Source: Parundibacterium terreum
Lineage (GTDB): Bacteria > Pseudomonadota > Gammaproteobacteria > Burkholderiales > Burkholderiaceae_D
Assembly: GCF_014636315.1 (NCBI RefSeq)
Contig: NZ_BMED01000002.1
Location: 434,001-498,000, forward strand
Reading direction: 5' to 3'
DNA length: 64,000 bases
How positions within the stretch are numbered: the stretch's first letter is position 1; each line of letters begins with the position of its first letter. Positions 8,410-16,746 of this stretch are shown here, one piece after another. The notes beneath the pieces were generated by a model. That model was not told where the DNA came from. It did not search any database and saw only the letters and a list, made by a program, of their open reading frames with translations. Position numbers and translations under genes: made by a program.

Positions 8410-9243
8410 TCAGTCCGGCGGAAAGCTCGTGCTCAGCGTTACAGATTCCCAGACGCTGATTTCCGCGTCCAGCGATTTCAGCTTGGCGCGCACCACAGAT
8501 AAGGCATCCGGCCCCAGCAGCAGGTGCACAGGCGGATCCTCGGCAGCGGCAGCCTGCATGATGGCCTGCGCTGCTTTGGCAGGGTCGCCGATCTGCTTGC
8601 CGCTGCGCTCCTGCCTGGCCTGGCGCAAGGGAGCAAACACGGTGTCGTAATCGCGGATGGTCCTGTCGCCACGGGTCATTGATCCTGCCGCCCACTCGGT
8701 GCGAAATGCTCCCGGCGCCACCGCAGTTACATGTATCCCCAGCGCCTTCACCTCTTTCGCCAGGGTCTCGGAAATCGCTTCCAGCGCGAACTTGCTGCCG
8801 TGATAGATGCCAAGACCCGGGAAGGTAACATGGCCGCCCATCGACGTCACATTGAAGATATGCCCACGGCGACGCGCCCGCATGAATGGCAAGACCGCCT
8901 GCAATACCGCGATGGGGCCGAATACATTGACTTCAAACTGGCGCCGTATCTCGTCGCTTGAGGCTTCTTCTACCAGGGCTTCGTAGCCATAGCCGGCATT
9001 ATTGACCAGCACATCAATGCCGCCGGTGGCTTGCTCCGCCGCGGCCACCGCTTTTTGCACTGCTGCATGATCGGTTACATCGGCAATGAAGGCCAGGGCC
9101 TTGCCTGGCGCCAGTTGCTCGAAATCCGCCTTTGCCTGCTCACTCCTGACGGTACCTGCGACCTGGCTACCCTGTGCTAACAGGGCGGCTGCCAACGCGC
9201 GTCCGAAACCGCTGCTGACGCCGGTGATAAACCATGTTTTCAT
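8410..9243 (-). CDS. Short-chain dehydrogenase/reductase (277 aa)
   Basis: This is a classical SDR oxidoreductase. The NAD(P) motif TGVSSGFG is at residues 7-14, NNAG follows about residue 80, and the catalytic YHGSK motif lies around residue 150. The R-S segment after the first strand hints at NADP preference, but this is not decisive. It lies in tandem with a second SDR gene upstream (126-185 nt gap, depending on the start used), and the two proteins are clearly related paralogues. The substrate is unknown. Confidence 0.87.
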   Translation of the reverse strand: MKTWFITGVSSGFGRALAAALLAQGSQVAGTVRSEQAKADFEQLAPGKALAFIADVTDHAAVQKAVAAAEQATGGIDVLVNNAGYGYEALVEEASSDEIRRQFEVNVFGPIAVLQAVLPFMRARRRGHIFNVTSMGGHVTFPGLGIYHGSKFALEAISETLAKEVKALGIHVTAVAPGAFRTEWAAGSMTRGDRTIRDYDTVFAPLRQARQERSGKQIGDPAKAAQAIMQAAAAEDPPVHLLLGPDALSVVRAKLKSLDAEISVWESVTLSTSFPPD

Positions 9244-9369
9244 TTTGTTCTTCCTCGAAATAAATCATTGTTTGCTGCGAATTTGTACTGACTGTTGCTG
9301 TTTGCTGCTATCCGACATCGGTGTCCACTAGCTCCAGCCGCGAACACCGATATCGGACCATGCACCAGA

Positions 9370-10224
9370 TCACGCAGATGGGAAATCGGTAGAAGCAGCA
9401 ACCTCTCTCCATTCCTTCAGCTCTGCCTCGACAAATGCGTTTTTTTCAGCGATGCGGGCTATCGTATCGGTGCCCAAAGGCAGGCGTACCGGCGGCTTCG
9501 CGTGATGACCGAGCTTGATGAAGGCTGCTGCCAGCTTGTCCGGATCACCAGGCTGCTGGCCGCTGACATCGGCGGCAAACGAGCGCATCTCACCCACGGT
9601 GGAAGCATAGTCGTCGATACGCGTCCTGGTTTCGACCAGGGAACTGCCTTCCAGGAAATCGGTGCGGAAGAAGCCAGGTTCGACAACCGTGGCATGGATG
9701 CCCAGTGGAGCCAGTTCCTGCGCCAGGCCTTCGGTCAAGCCTTCGACTGCAAACTTGGTCGCGCCATACACGCCCCATCCTGCATAGGCGTAGTAGCCGC
9801 CCACAGAAGAAATATTGATGATATGGCCGGAGCGGCGCGCCCTCATATGCGGCAGCACGGCGCGGGTCACATTCAGCAGGCCGAACACATTGGTGTCGAA
9901 CTGGTGCTTGACCTCGGCATTGCTAGCCTCCTCTACCGCACCCAGCAAGCCATAGCCGGCATTGTTGACCAGTATGTCGATGCGGCCGAAGCGTTCTACT
10001 GCGGCCTGAGTCGCCGCTATCGCCTGCTCTTCATTGGTCACATCCAGCGCCACCGTCAGCAGATTGGCATGCTGGCCGAATTGTTCTTGCAGCGAAGCAG
10101 GATTGCGTGCCGTCACCACGACGGCATCGCCGGCTTCCAGTGCAGCGGCAACGATTTTTGCGCCAAAGCCGCGAGATGCGCCAGTGATCATCCATACGCG
10201 TTGGCTAGTGATATTCATTTCCAT
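9370..10224 (-). CDS. Short-chain dehydrogenase/reductase (284 aa)
   Basis: The second SDR of the pair carries the cofactor motif TGASRGFG, NNAGYG and the catalytic YGATK. The start at 10224 was chosen because GGAG lies 6-8 nt upstream; a longer frame begins at 10236. It is divergent from the LysR gene at 10403, which makes that LysR protein its likely regulator. The reaction cannot be inferred beyond NAD(P)-dependent oxidoreduction. Confidence 0.87.
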   Translation of the reverse strand: MEMNITSQRVWMITGASRGFGAKIVAAALEAGDAVVVTARNPASLQEQFGQHANLLTVALDVTNEEQAIAATQAAVERFGRIDILVNNAGYGLLGAVEEASNAEVKHQFDTNVFGLLNVTRAVLPHMRARRSGHIINISSVGGYYAYAGWGVYGATKFAVEGLTEGLAQELAPLGIHATVVEPGFFRTDFLEGSSLVETRTRIDDYASTVGEMRSFAADVSGQQPGDPDKLAAAFIKLGHHAKPPVRLPLGTDTIARIAEKNAFVEAELKEWREVAASTDFPSA

Positions 10225-10402
10225 GATTGACTCCATCAGTAAAAAATCAGATTTGATCCGGTTGGACCTCAGGCGCTTGCAAGCATGGACTGAACTATAG
10301 GTGGGCAGGATGATGCAAACTAGCCCATAATTGGATGGTTGATAAGCAAATGAAAGTTGCTAATAGCCGAAATTGGCTAGATGGCAGATAGGAGGGAGAC
10401 TC

Positions 10403-11302
10403 ATGGACGAAATGCGGGCAATATCCACATTTATCAAAACGGCAAGTCTGGGTAGTTTTCGCAAGGCGGCCATAGACCAGGGGATTACCCCTCAAGCCGC
10501 CAGCAAGGCCGTCATGCAATTGGAAAAAGAGCTGGGCGTACGCCTGTTCCATCGCACCACGCGCAAGCTCAGCCTGACAGAGGAAGGCATACAGTTTTTG
10601 GAAAATGCCAGGCCCGGCCTGGAAACGCTGCACGACGCGGTCAGGCAGGCCCGCCAGGCAACCGAGGGCATGGAAGGCAGCTTGAGGGTCAGCGGCCCCC
10701 GCTCGCTGGGCCTGCAAGTGCTGATGCCGCTATTTCTGCGCTTTGCCGAAAAATATCCGCAGGTGCAGTTGGACGTGCAGCTGGATGACCGCTTCTCCGA
10801 CCTGGTGCCGGATCGCATCGATGTCGGCTTTCGCGCCGGCACAGTGCCTGACGGGCGCATGATCGCGCGGCGGCTGATGCCTATCCAGCACATCATCTGC
10901 GCATCGCCGTCCTACCTGGAAAAGCACGGCAAGCCGGCCAGCATCGCCGAGTTGATGCAGCACCAGTGCACAGGCTACAGATTACCGAACACCGGCAAGC
11001 AAATGCCGTGGGAATTCCAGATAGGCGGAGAAATCCATTACCGCGACATCCCCGCCACCATCTGCACCAATGACACGCAGGCCGAGACCGAAGCGGTGCT
11101 GGCCGGCCTGGGCATAGGCCAATTGGGCAGTTTTACCGCGGTGCCCTTGATACGCGAAGGCCGCCTGATCCCGCTGCTGACCGAGCACATCACGGAGAGA
11201 ATGGCACTGCATGTGTATTACAGTACGCGTGCCAATATGACATTACAGCTCATCGGCAGCAAAGAATTTTACTTTGAGCCAGAGGAAACCTCCCCCGTCT
11301 GA
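10403..11302 (+). CDS. LysR-family transcriptional regulator
   Basis: This 299-aa LysR protein begins MDEMRAISTFIKTASLGSFR and has the winged helix-turn-helix (AAIDQGITPQAASKAVMQLE) and the LFHRTTRKLSLTEEG linker typical of the CrgA/PA0477 branch. A substrate-binding domain fills residues 90-290. AGGAGGGA just before the ATG at 10403 fixes the start; a TTG 30 nt further upstream is unlikely. It probably regulates the divergent SDR genes. It ends about 190 bp before the first flagellin gene and is probably not part of the flagellar locus. Confidence 0.88.
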   Translation: MDEMRAISTFIKTASLGSFRKAAIDQGITPQAASKAVMQLEKELGVRLFHRTTRKLSLTEEGIQFLENARPGLETLHDAVRQARQATEGMEGSLRVSGPRSLGLQVLMPLFLRFAEKYPQVQLDVQLDDRFSDLVPDRIDVGFRAGTVPDGRMIARRLMPIQHIICASPSYLEKHGKPASIAELMQHQCTGYRLPNTGKQMPWEFQIGGEIHYRDIPATICTNDTQAETEAVLAGLGIGQLGSFTAVPLIREGRLIPLLTEHITERMALHVYYSTRANMTLQLIGSKEFYFEPEETSPV

Positions 11303-11406
11303 CCATGCAAGAACAACTCAAGCCCTTGATTTTATTAATTTTTTTCTTAGACGAAGAAAGGAAGGCGGAAAAATCGCAGTATTTTTCAAATTATTTCCAC
11401 TCGGTA

Positions 11407-11437
11407 TTTAATGCACTTGCGGGGCTGGTCGTCTTGT
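11407..11437 (+). promoter_or_regulatory. Promoter-like element of flagellin gene 1
   Basis: TTTAAT, 14 nt, then GGTCGTCTTGT. The same two-part element with identical spacing lies before the second flagellin gene, fliD and flgK. It resembles a modified sigma-28 promoter and is probably read by the sigma factor encoded at 31207. It is 56 nt upstream of the start codon. Confidence 0.65.
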
Positions 11438-11493
11438 ACTGGTAAGAGCAGCAATTCTGCCGCTTAACCAGCAAAACACCAGAGGAGTTAATC

Positions 11494-12369
11494 ATGCTTA
11501 GTTTACATACCAACGCGGCGGCATTGTCAGCACAGAACTCTATCGGTTCTACACAATCCAAGCTGTCCACTTCCATGACACGTCTGAGCACCGGCTATCG
11601 CATCAATTCCGCGATGGACGACGCTGCCGGCCTGCAGATCGCAACCCGTCTGCAAGCACAGACCAGCGGTATGGCCATGGCCATGCGCAACACACAAAAC
11701 AGTATCTCCATGATGCAAACAGCCGAAGGCTCGTTTGATGAAGTCACCAACATGCTGGTACGTATGAAGGATCTGGCGACTCAGGCTGCCGATGCTTCTT
11801 CTACTGCTGCCGATAAAACAGCGATGCAATCCGAATTCGACGCGCTCACCAACGAACTGAGCAACGTCATGGGCAACACTACTTTCGGCGGTACTGCCCT
11901 GCTGAAAGATACAACCGGCACTTTGTCCACAGGCGTTGTGAACTTCCAGATCGGTGCCAGCACATCCGAAACCATGGCTATCGACGTCAGCGGCTCCATC
12001 GCGACATTGCACGCCAGCCTGCTGACTGCCAGCGCGGAATACTCTTCTTCCGGTACAGCATCGACAGCAACCGGCGCTGAATTGACAGGCGCAGCATCCG
12101 CTACCATCGATCTGCTGTCAAAAGCGATTGACGACGTCGGCACAGTGCGTTCCGCCCTGGGTGCTGCTTCCAACCGCCTGGACCATGTATACAACAACTT
12201 GTCCAACATCAGCACCAACACCAAAGCCGCTAGCGGCCGTATCATGGACGTGGACTACGCTTCCGAAACATCCAACATGACTTCGCAGCAGATGTTGATG
12301 CAAGCCGGTACTGCAATGCTCAAGCAAAGCAACAGCATGTCTTCCCTGGTCATGTCCCTGCTGCAGTAA
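11494..12369 (+). CDS. lafA: Lateral-type flagellin, copy 1
   Basis: This 291-aa flagellin, the filament subunit, is short because it lacks most of the variable central domains. It has the conserved N-terminus (MLSLHTNAAALSAQNS... RLSTGYRINSA) and C-terminus (SNRLDHVYNNLSNIST... MLKQSNSMSSLVMSLLQ) that form the filament core. An AGGAG ribosome site lies before the ATG. Its first 140 residues are identical to copy 2, and fewer than ten positions differ overall. It is followed by a strong terminator. The MLSLHTN start is characteristic of lateral (LafA) flagellins. Confidence 0.95.
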   Translation: MLSLHTNAAALSAQNSIGSTQSKLSTSMTRLSTGYRINSAMDDAAGLQIATRLQAQTSGMAMAMRNTQNSISMMQTAEGSFDEVTNMLVRMKDLATQAADASSTAADKTAMQSEFDALTNELSNVMGNTTFGGTALLKDTTGTLSTGVVNFQIGASTSETMAIDVSGSIATLHASLLTASAEYSSSGTASTATGAELTGAASATIDLLSKAIDDVGTVRSALGAASNRLDHVYNNLSNISTNTKAASGRIMDVDYASETSNMTSQQMLMQAGTAMLKQSNSMSSLVMSLLQ

Positions 12370-12410
12370 TCTTCCTGGCGCAGCTACGGAGCGCAATAGC
12401 AAGGCACAAG

Positions 12411-12442
12411 AAAAACCAGCCCTTAGAACGGCTGGTTTTTTT
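12411..12442 (+). terminator. Terminator after flagellin gene 1
   Basis: Stem AACCAGCC / GGCTGGTT (12414-12421 with 12430-12437) with an 8-nt loop, followed by T5. The A-rich left flank could also let it work in the reverse direction. Confidence 0.85.
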
Positions 12443-12556
12443 ACATTCAGCACCTGAATCCGTACAGCATCTCAATCGCAGTAACGCAGCTTACCGCTAG
12501 TTTTCCTCTATTTTCAGCCCCGCCTTCCTCCGTTATCCGGCTATTTACCAGTCGCA

Positions 12557-12587
12557 TTTAATCTTACATTCGCTGTGGTCGTCTTGT
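12557..12587 (+). promoter_or_regulatory. Promoter-like element of flagellin gene 2
   Basis: TTTAAT, 14 nt, GGTCGTCTTGT: identical in both blocks and in spacing to the element before flagellin gene 1, while the 14-nt spacer differs. The second flagellin gene therefore has its own promoter. Confidence 0.65.
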
Positions 12588-12646
12588 GATAATGAGGACA
12601 GCTACTTTGCTGGCCCGTATTGAACACAACCCACTAGGAGTTATCC

Positions 12647-13525
12647 ATGCTTAGTTTACATACCAACGCGGCGGCATTGTCAGCACAGAACTCTATCGGT
12701 TCTACACAATCCAAGCTGTCCACTTCCATGACACGCCTGAGCACCGGCTATCGCATCAATTCCGCGATGGACGACGCTGCCGGCCTGCAGATCGCAACCC
12801 GTCTGCAAGCACAGACCAGCGGTATGGCCATGGCCATGCGCAATACACAAAACAGTATCTCCATGATGCAAACAGCCGAAGGCTCGTTTGATGAAGTCAC
12901 CAACATGCTGGTACGTATGAAGGATCTGGCGACTCAAGCTGCCGATGCTTCTTCTACTGCTGCCGATAAAACAGCGATGCAATCCGAATTCGACGCGCTC
13001 ACCAACGAACTGAGCAACGTCATGGGCAACACTACTTTCGGCGGTACTGCCCTGCTGAAAGATACATCCGGTACTTTGTCTACTGCCGGTGGCGTCAACT
13101 TCCAGATCGGTGCCAGCACCTCTGAAAAAATGACTATCGACGTCAGCGGCTCCATCGCGACATTGCACGCCAGCCTGCTGGCCGCCAGCGCTGAATACTC
13201 TTCTTCCGGTACAGCATCGACAGCAACCGGCGCTGAATTGACAGGTGCTGCATCCGCCACCATCGATCTGTTGTCCACAGCAATCGACGACGTCGGCACA
13301 GTACGTTCCGCCCTGGGTGCTGCTTCCAACCGCCTGGACCACGTGTACAACAACTTGTCCAACATCAGCACCAACACCAAAGCCGCTAGCGGTCGTATCA
13401 TGGACGTGGACTACGCTTCCGAAACATCCAACATGACTTCGCAACAGATGCTGATGCAAGCCGGTACTGCAATGCTCAAGCAAAGCAACAGCATGTCTTC
13501 CCTGGTCATGTCCCTGCTGCAGTAA
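12647..13525 (+). CDS. lafA: Lateral-type flagellin, copy 2
   Basis: This 292-aa flagellin is nearly identical to copy 1. Differences cluster between residues 141 and 205 (for example an AGG insertion/substitution in the TLST segment and SEKMTID in place of SETMAID), in the surface-exposed part of the filament subunit. An AGGAG ribosome site precedes the ATG. It has its own promoter-like element and its own terminator (13594-13624). Both proteins may be co-polymerised in the lateral filament. Confidence 0.95.
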   Translation: MLSLHTNAAALSAQNSIGSTQSKLSTSMTRLSTGYRINSAMDDAAGLQIATRLQAQTSGMAMAMRNTQNSISMMQTAEGSFDEVTNMLVRMKDLATQAADASSTAADKTAMQSEFDALTNELSNVMGNTTFGGTALLKDTSGTLSTAGGVNFQIGASTSEKMTIDVSGSIATLHASLLAASAEYSSSGTASTATGAELTGAASATIDLLSTAIDDVGTVRSALGAASNRLDHVYNNLSNISTNTKAASGRIMDVDYASETSNMTSQQMLMQAGTAMLKQSNSMSSLVMSLLQ

Positions 13526-13593
13526 TCTTCCTCGATTACTGATACCGGATAGCAGCTTCGCCCTAGCGCGAAGCCTGCCGGCTGGACAGCTGG

Positions 13594-13624
13594 AGCCAAC
13601 CGTGAAGACGGTTGGCTTTTTTTT
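13594..13624 (+). terminator. Terminator after flagellin gene 2
   Basis: Perfect 10-bp stem AGCCAACCGT / ACGGTTGGCT with a GAAG loop, followed by at least seven T. It ends just before the ribosome site of the next gene, so that gene depends on read-through. Confidence 0.88.
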
Positions 13625-13638
13625 AAAGGAAATGAGAA

Positions 13639-14652
13639 ATGGCGGTAGAAAGGGTAACGGCCACCGTATTGCCGCTGGTCTTCAGAGACCAGCCGGGAGC
13701 CAACGGACAGGCCGCCCAATTCAAGATAGGAGAAACCGTACAGCTCACCTTAGGCGATGCGGCCGCCGACGAACTGCTTGCCAGCACACAGGATGGCACG
13801 GCGCTAAAGCTGGCCGGGCTGGGCAGCCTGGTCAGCATGCTGTCCCCAGGAGATGTACTGCAGCTAAGGGTGCTGGCAACCAGCCCTCAACTGGAGCTCG
13901 CTGTCGTCCCACCGTCCGGATATGCATCCTCCACCAATGCCGCCAATGCTGCCAATACCTCGAAATCCGCCGGTGATGCCGGTCCAGAACAGGCGGCAAT
14001 GCGGCTGGATCAGGCGGGGCTATCGCGCCAGATCACCTGGCGTGCACCGGATGCCGCAGCGCTGGCCGTCTCGTGGCGGGTAATGGTACTGTCTTTTTTT
14101 CAGCAACAGAACGCCTTGCGCGAACAGGCACGCGGCCAGCATGTTCCCGGCAGCCTGCTAATGGCGGATATGGCAACCAGCACCTTGCGCGACACCCCAA
14201 AAGTGCCTTTGAACCTGGATGCGGAATCCTGGTTGTTTGCCGCCTATACCTGGAATGGCCAAAAACTGATGCTGCGTGTGCTGGGTACCGATGAAGAAGA
14301 TCCTGCACGCAAAAAAGCCTACCGCAGCAAGATCGCATTGAGAGTGGAGTTATTGCTGCCCAACGCAGGCCCTGTCAGCGTGCAAATGGAATTGACCAAC
14401 GGTGGCGTCTTGCTGGACCTGGCGTCCGAGCATGCCGAGGCCATGCAGTATCTGCGGGATGCCCTGCGCGGCCTGGCCAGCGCCATTGCCCGCGCAGGAC
14501 TGAGCATCATGCGTTGCAGGCTGTCCAGGCATTTGCCGCCTATCAGCGCGCTCAATAGCGTGCGGGCGGAAGCAGGTATCTCGGGCATGCGCCCGGAATT
14601 GTTCCGGGCAATGGCAGAAGTCATCGTATTTTTGGTGCAGCCTGCAGGCTGA
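13639..14652 (+). CDS. FliK-like flagellar protein (second Flg_hook-type C-terminal domain)
   Basis: This 337-aa protein has no obvious signal peptide. Its C-terminal part (about residues 235-300: RVELLLPNAGPVSVQMEL... VLLDLASEHAEAMQYLRDAL... AGLSIMRCRL) has the strand-strand-helix pattern of the FliK C-terminal (Flg_hook) domain that acts on FlhB. The N-terminal half contains a beta-rich region (FKIGETVQLTL, GDVLQLRVL). A separate, canonical fliK is at 29384. The start has AAAGGAA nearby and follows the flagellin terminator by 15 nt, so it is likely co-expressed with flagellin by read-through. It is convergent with flhA, with 6 nt between stops. The FliK-like role is inferred from domain pattern only. 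Confidence 0.6.
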   Translation: MAVERVTATVLPLVFRDQPGANGQAAQFKIGETVQLTLGDAAADELLASTQDGTALKLAGLGSLVSMLSPGDVLQLRVLATSPQLELAVVPPSGYASSTNAANAANTSKSAGDAGPEQAAMRLDQAGLSRQITWRAPDAAALAVSWRVMVLSFFQQQNALREQARGQHVPGSLLMADMATSTLRDTPKVPLNLDAESWLFAAYTWNGQKLMLRVLGTDEEDPARKKAYRSKIALRVELLLPNAGPVSVQMELTNGGVLLDLASEHAEAMQYLRDALRGLASAIARAGLSIMRCRLSRHLPPISALNSVRAEAGISGMRPELFRAMAEVIVFLVQPAG

Positions 14653-14658
14653 TGATGG

Positions 14659-16746
14659 CTAGCCCACTGTGCCAATAATGCTGACTTCCCGATTTTCCGG
14701 AATTTCGTTATAAGACAGCACATTCAGTCCTGGCGAAAAAAGCCGCGCATATCTGGCCAGCAAAGGCCGTATCTGCGGCATCACCAGCAACAGCGGCGGC
14801 GTGGCTTGCTGCTTCATCTGCTCGCGGGCGACCGGCATGTTCACTTGCAATTGCGACAGCAGATGCGGATCGATAGGATAGTTATCCAGCGGCACCTTGC
14901 CATTTTGCCTTGCCTGGTTCAAGGAACCCAGCAGCATGTTTTCCAGCTCGCCGCCAAGATTGAAGGCCTTCATCTCCGTCCTCTGGCCGAAAATACCGGA
15001 AACGATCTGGCGCCGCAGCGTGCAACGCACTTCGGCTGCCAGCAGGATCGGATCCTTGGTGGTTTCCGAGCTGTCCAGTAGCGTAGTTGCGATGGGAACG
15101 ATATCTTTCAGTGATACATTCTCAGCCAGCAATACCCGAAAAACTCTGAGCAACTGCGTATGCGTCAGCGCCTTTTCCAGCGCGGCAGATAACTTGGGTG
15201 CGAGCGCCGCCAGCCTTTCCAGCAAGGCGGGTACATCTTCATGCCGCAACAGTTCCGACAGGTTTTCACGTATCAGCTTGGCCACGTGGGTAGTAATCAC
15301 ACTCGGCGCTTCCACTACCTGATAACCCATGCCCAGCGCGTGCGCCTTGTCTTCCTGCGTGATCCAGGTGATGGGCATGCCGTATGCAGGCTCGACGCCG
15401 GGAATACCGTCAATCTGTCCATACACATTAGGAGACGGAATCGCCATCAGGCGGTCGGCAAAGACCTCTGCCTGCGCAATCACGCTGCCGCTCAGGATCA
15501 CCGAATATTGCGAAGGCTTCAGGCCCAGATCATCCCGCACGCCGATAGGCGGCAGCAGCAATCCCAGGTTTTCACTCAGGCTTTGCCTTACCCCCTTGAT
15601 GCGTTTGACCAAGGGCGCACCCTGCGCCTTGTCAACCAGGCCGATTAACTTATACCCCACTGCAATCGACAATTGCTCGACAACTGGCAGGCTTTGCCAA
15701 TCCAGCTCGGCAACCCGCTCTTCCAGCAAGGCCGCTTCTATCGCCGCCATGCTGGAGGCATCCGGCTTGGCTACTCGCTTGCTCAGGCGCCATGCAACAT
15801 AGCCCAGCACCACCGCAAACGTGAGAAACATCATCCACGGCATGCCCGGCGTCACCGCCAATGCCACCATGATCCCTGCCGCGCTGTACAGTACCGCCGG
15901 CGAGGTCAGCACCTGGTCGCTGACCTGCTGTTCAAAGTCACCGGAATCGCTGATGCGGGTAACCAGGATAGCCGCCGCCGCGGAGAGCAGCAGTGCAGGA
16001 ATCTGCGCAACCAGGCCATCGCCGATGGTCAGCAGCGCATATTGGCGGAAAGCGTCGCCAAAGGACAGGTCATGCATCAGCGAGCCAATCGCGACACCGC
16101 CTACCATGTTGATGATCAGGATCAGAATACTGGCGACCGCATCCCCACGGACAAATTTGGATGCACCGTCCATCGCGCCGTAGAAGTCCGCCTCGGCGGC
16201 GACGTCACGCCGCCTTGCCTGCGCTTTTTCCTGGTTGATCAGGCCTGCATTCAGGTCTGCATCAATTGCCATCTGCTTGCCCGGCAAGGCATCCAGTGTA
16301 AAGCGGGCGGACACCTCGGAGATACGCTCGGCACCCTTGGTCACCACGGCAAAATTGATGATCATCAAGATCACGAATACCACCAGGCCGACGACAAAAT
16401 TACCGCCTATGACGACATTGCCGAAAGCCTCGATCACCTGCCCTGCGGCGTGCGTGCCCTGATGCCCGTGCAGCAGGACGACGCGGGTAGAAGCGACATT
16501 CAGCGTCAGCCTCAGCATCGTGGTGGCCAGGATCACCGTCGGGAATACGGAGAAATCCAGCGGCCGCTTGGCCGACACGCTGACCAGGATCACGATCAGC
16601 GCCAGCACGATATTGAAAGTAAACAGCACGTCCAGCAATACCGGCGGCAGCGGCAGGATGATCATTGCCAGTATAACCAGCAGGAACATCGGCGTGACAA
16701 ACTTGTGGCGCCTCATTTCAGCAACAATACGGTTCAGGAAGTTCAT
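14659..16746 (-). CDS. flhA: Flagellar export gate protein FlhA
   Basis: This 695-aa inner-membrane protein of the flagellar type III export gate has about eight N-terminal helices (residues 15-310) and a large cytoplasmic domain that forms the export ring and receives chaperone-substrate complexes. The conserved FHIPEP-region sequence (STRVVLLHGHQGTHAAGQVIEAFG... FTLDALPGKQMAIDADL) is present. It overlaps flhB by 4 nt and is the last gene of the minus-strand operon fliM-fliN-fliP-fliQ-fliR-flhB-flhA, the order known for lateral (Flag-2) clusters. Confidence 0.96.
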   Translation of the reverse strand: MNFLNRIVAEMRRHKFVTPMFLLVILAMIILPLPPVLLDVLFTFNIVLALIVILVSVSAKRPLDFSVFPTVILATTMLRLTLNVASTRVVLLHGHQGTHAAGQVIEAFGNVVIGGNFVVGLVVFVILMIINFAVVTKGAERISEVSARFTLDALPGKQMAIDADLNAGLINQEKAQARRRDVAAEADFYGAMDGASKFVRGDAVASILILIINMVGGVAIGSLMHDLSFGDAFRQYALLTIGDGLVAQIPALLLSAAAAILVTRISDSGDFEQQVSDQVLTSPAVLYSAAGIMVALAVTPGMPWMMFLTFAVVLGYVAWRLSKRVAKPDASSMAAIEAALLEERVAELDWQSLPVVEQLSIAVGYKLIGLVDKAQGAPLVKRIKGVRQSLSENLGLLLPPIGVRDDLGLKPSQYSVILSGSVIAQAEVFADRLMAIPSPNVYGQIDGIPGVEPAYGMPITWITQEDKAHALGMGYQVVEAPSVITTHVAKLIRENLSELLRHEDVPALLERLAALAPKLSAALEKALTHTQLLRVFRVLLAENVSLKDIVPIATTLLDSSETTKDPILLAAEVRCTLRRQIVSGIFGQRTEMKAFNLGGELENMLLGSLNQARQNGKVPLDNYPIDPHLLSQLQVNMPVAREQMKQQATPPLLLVMPQIRPLLARYARLFSPGLNVLSYNEIPENREVSIIGTVG

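Larger units (their letters stand above)
11494..13525 (+). repeat. Tandem duplication of the flagellin gene
   Basis: The two flagellin genes (11494-12369 and 12647-13525) are almost identical in DNA, including most silent positions over the first 400 nt. The promoter-like elements are also shared, but most of the intergenic DNA is not. This points to recent duplication or ongoing gene conversion. Confidence 0.85.
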
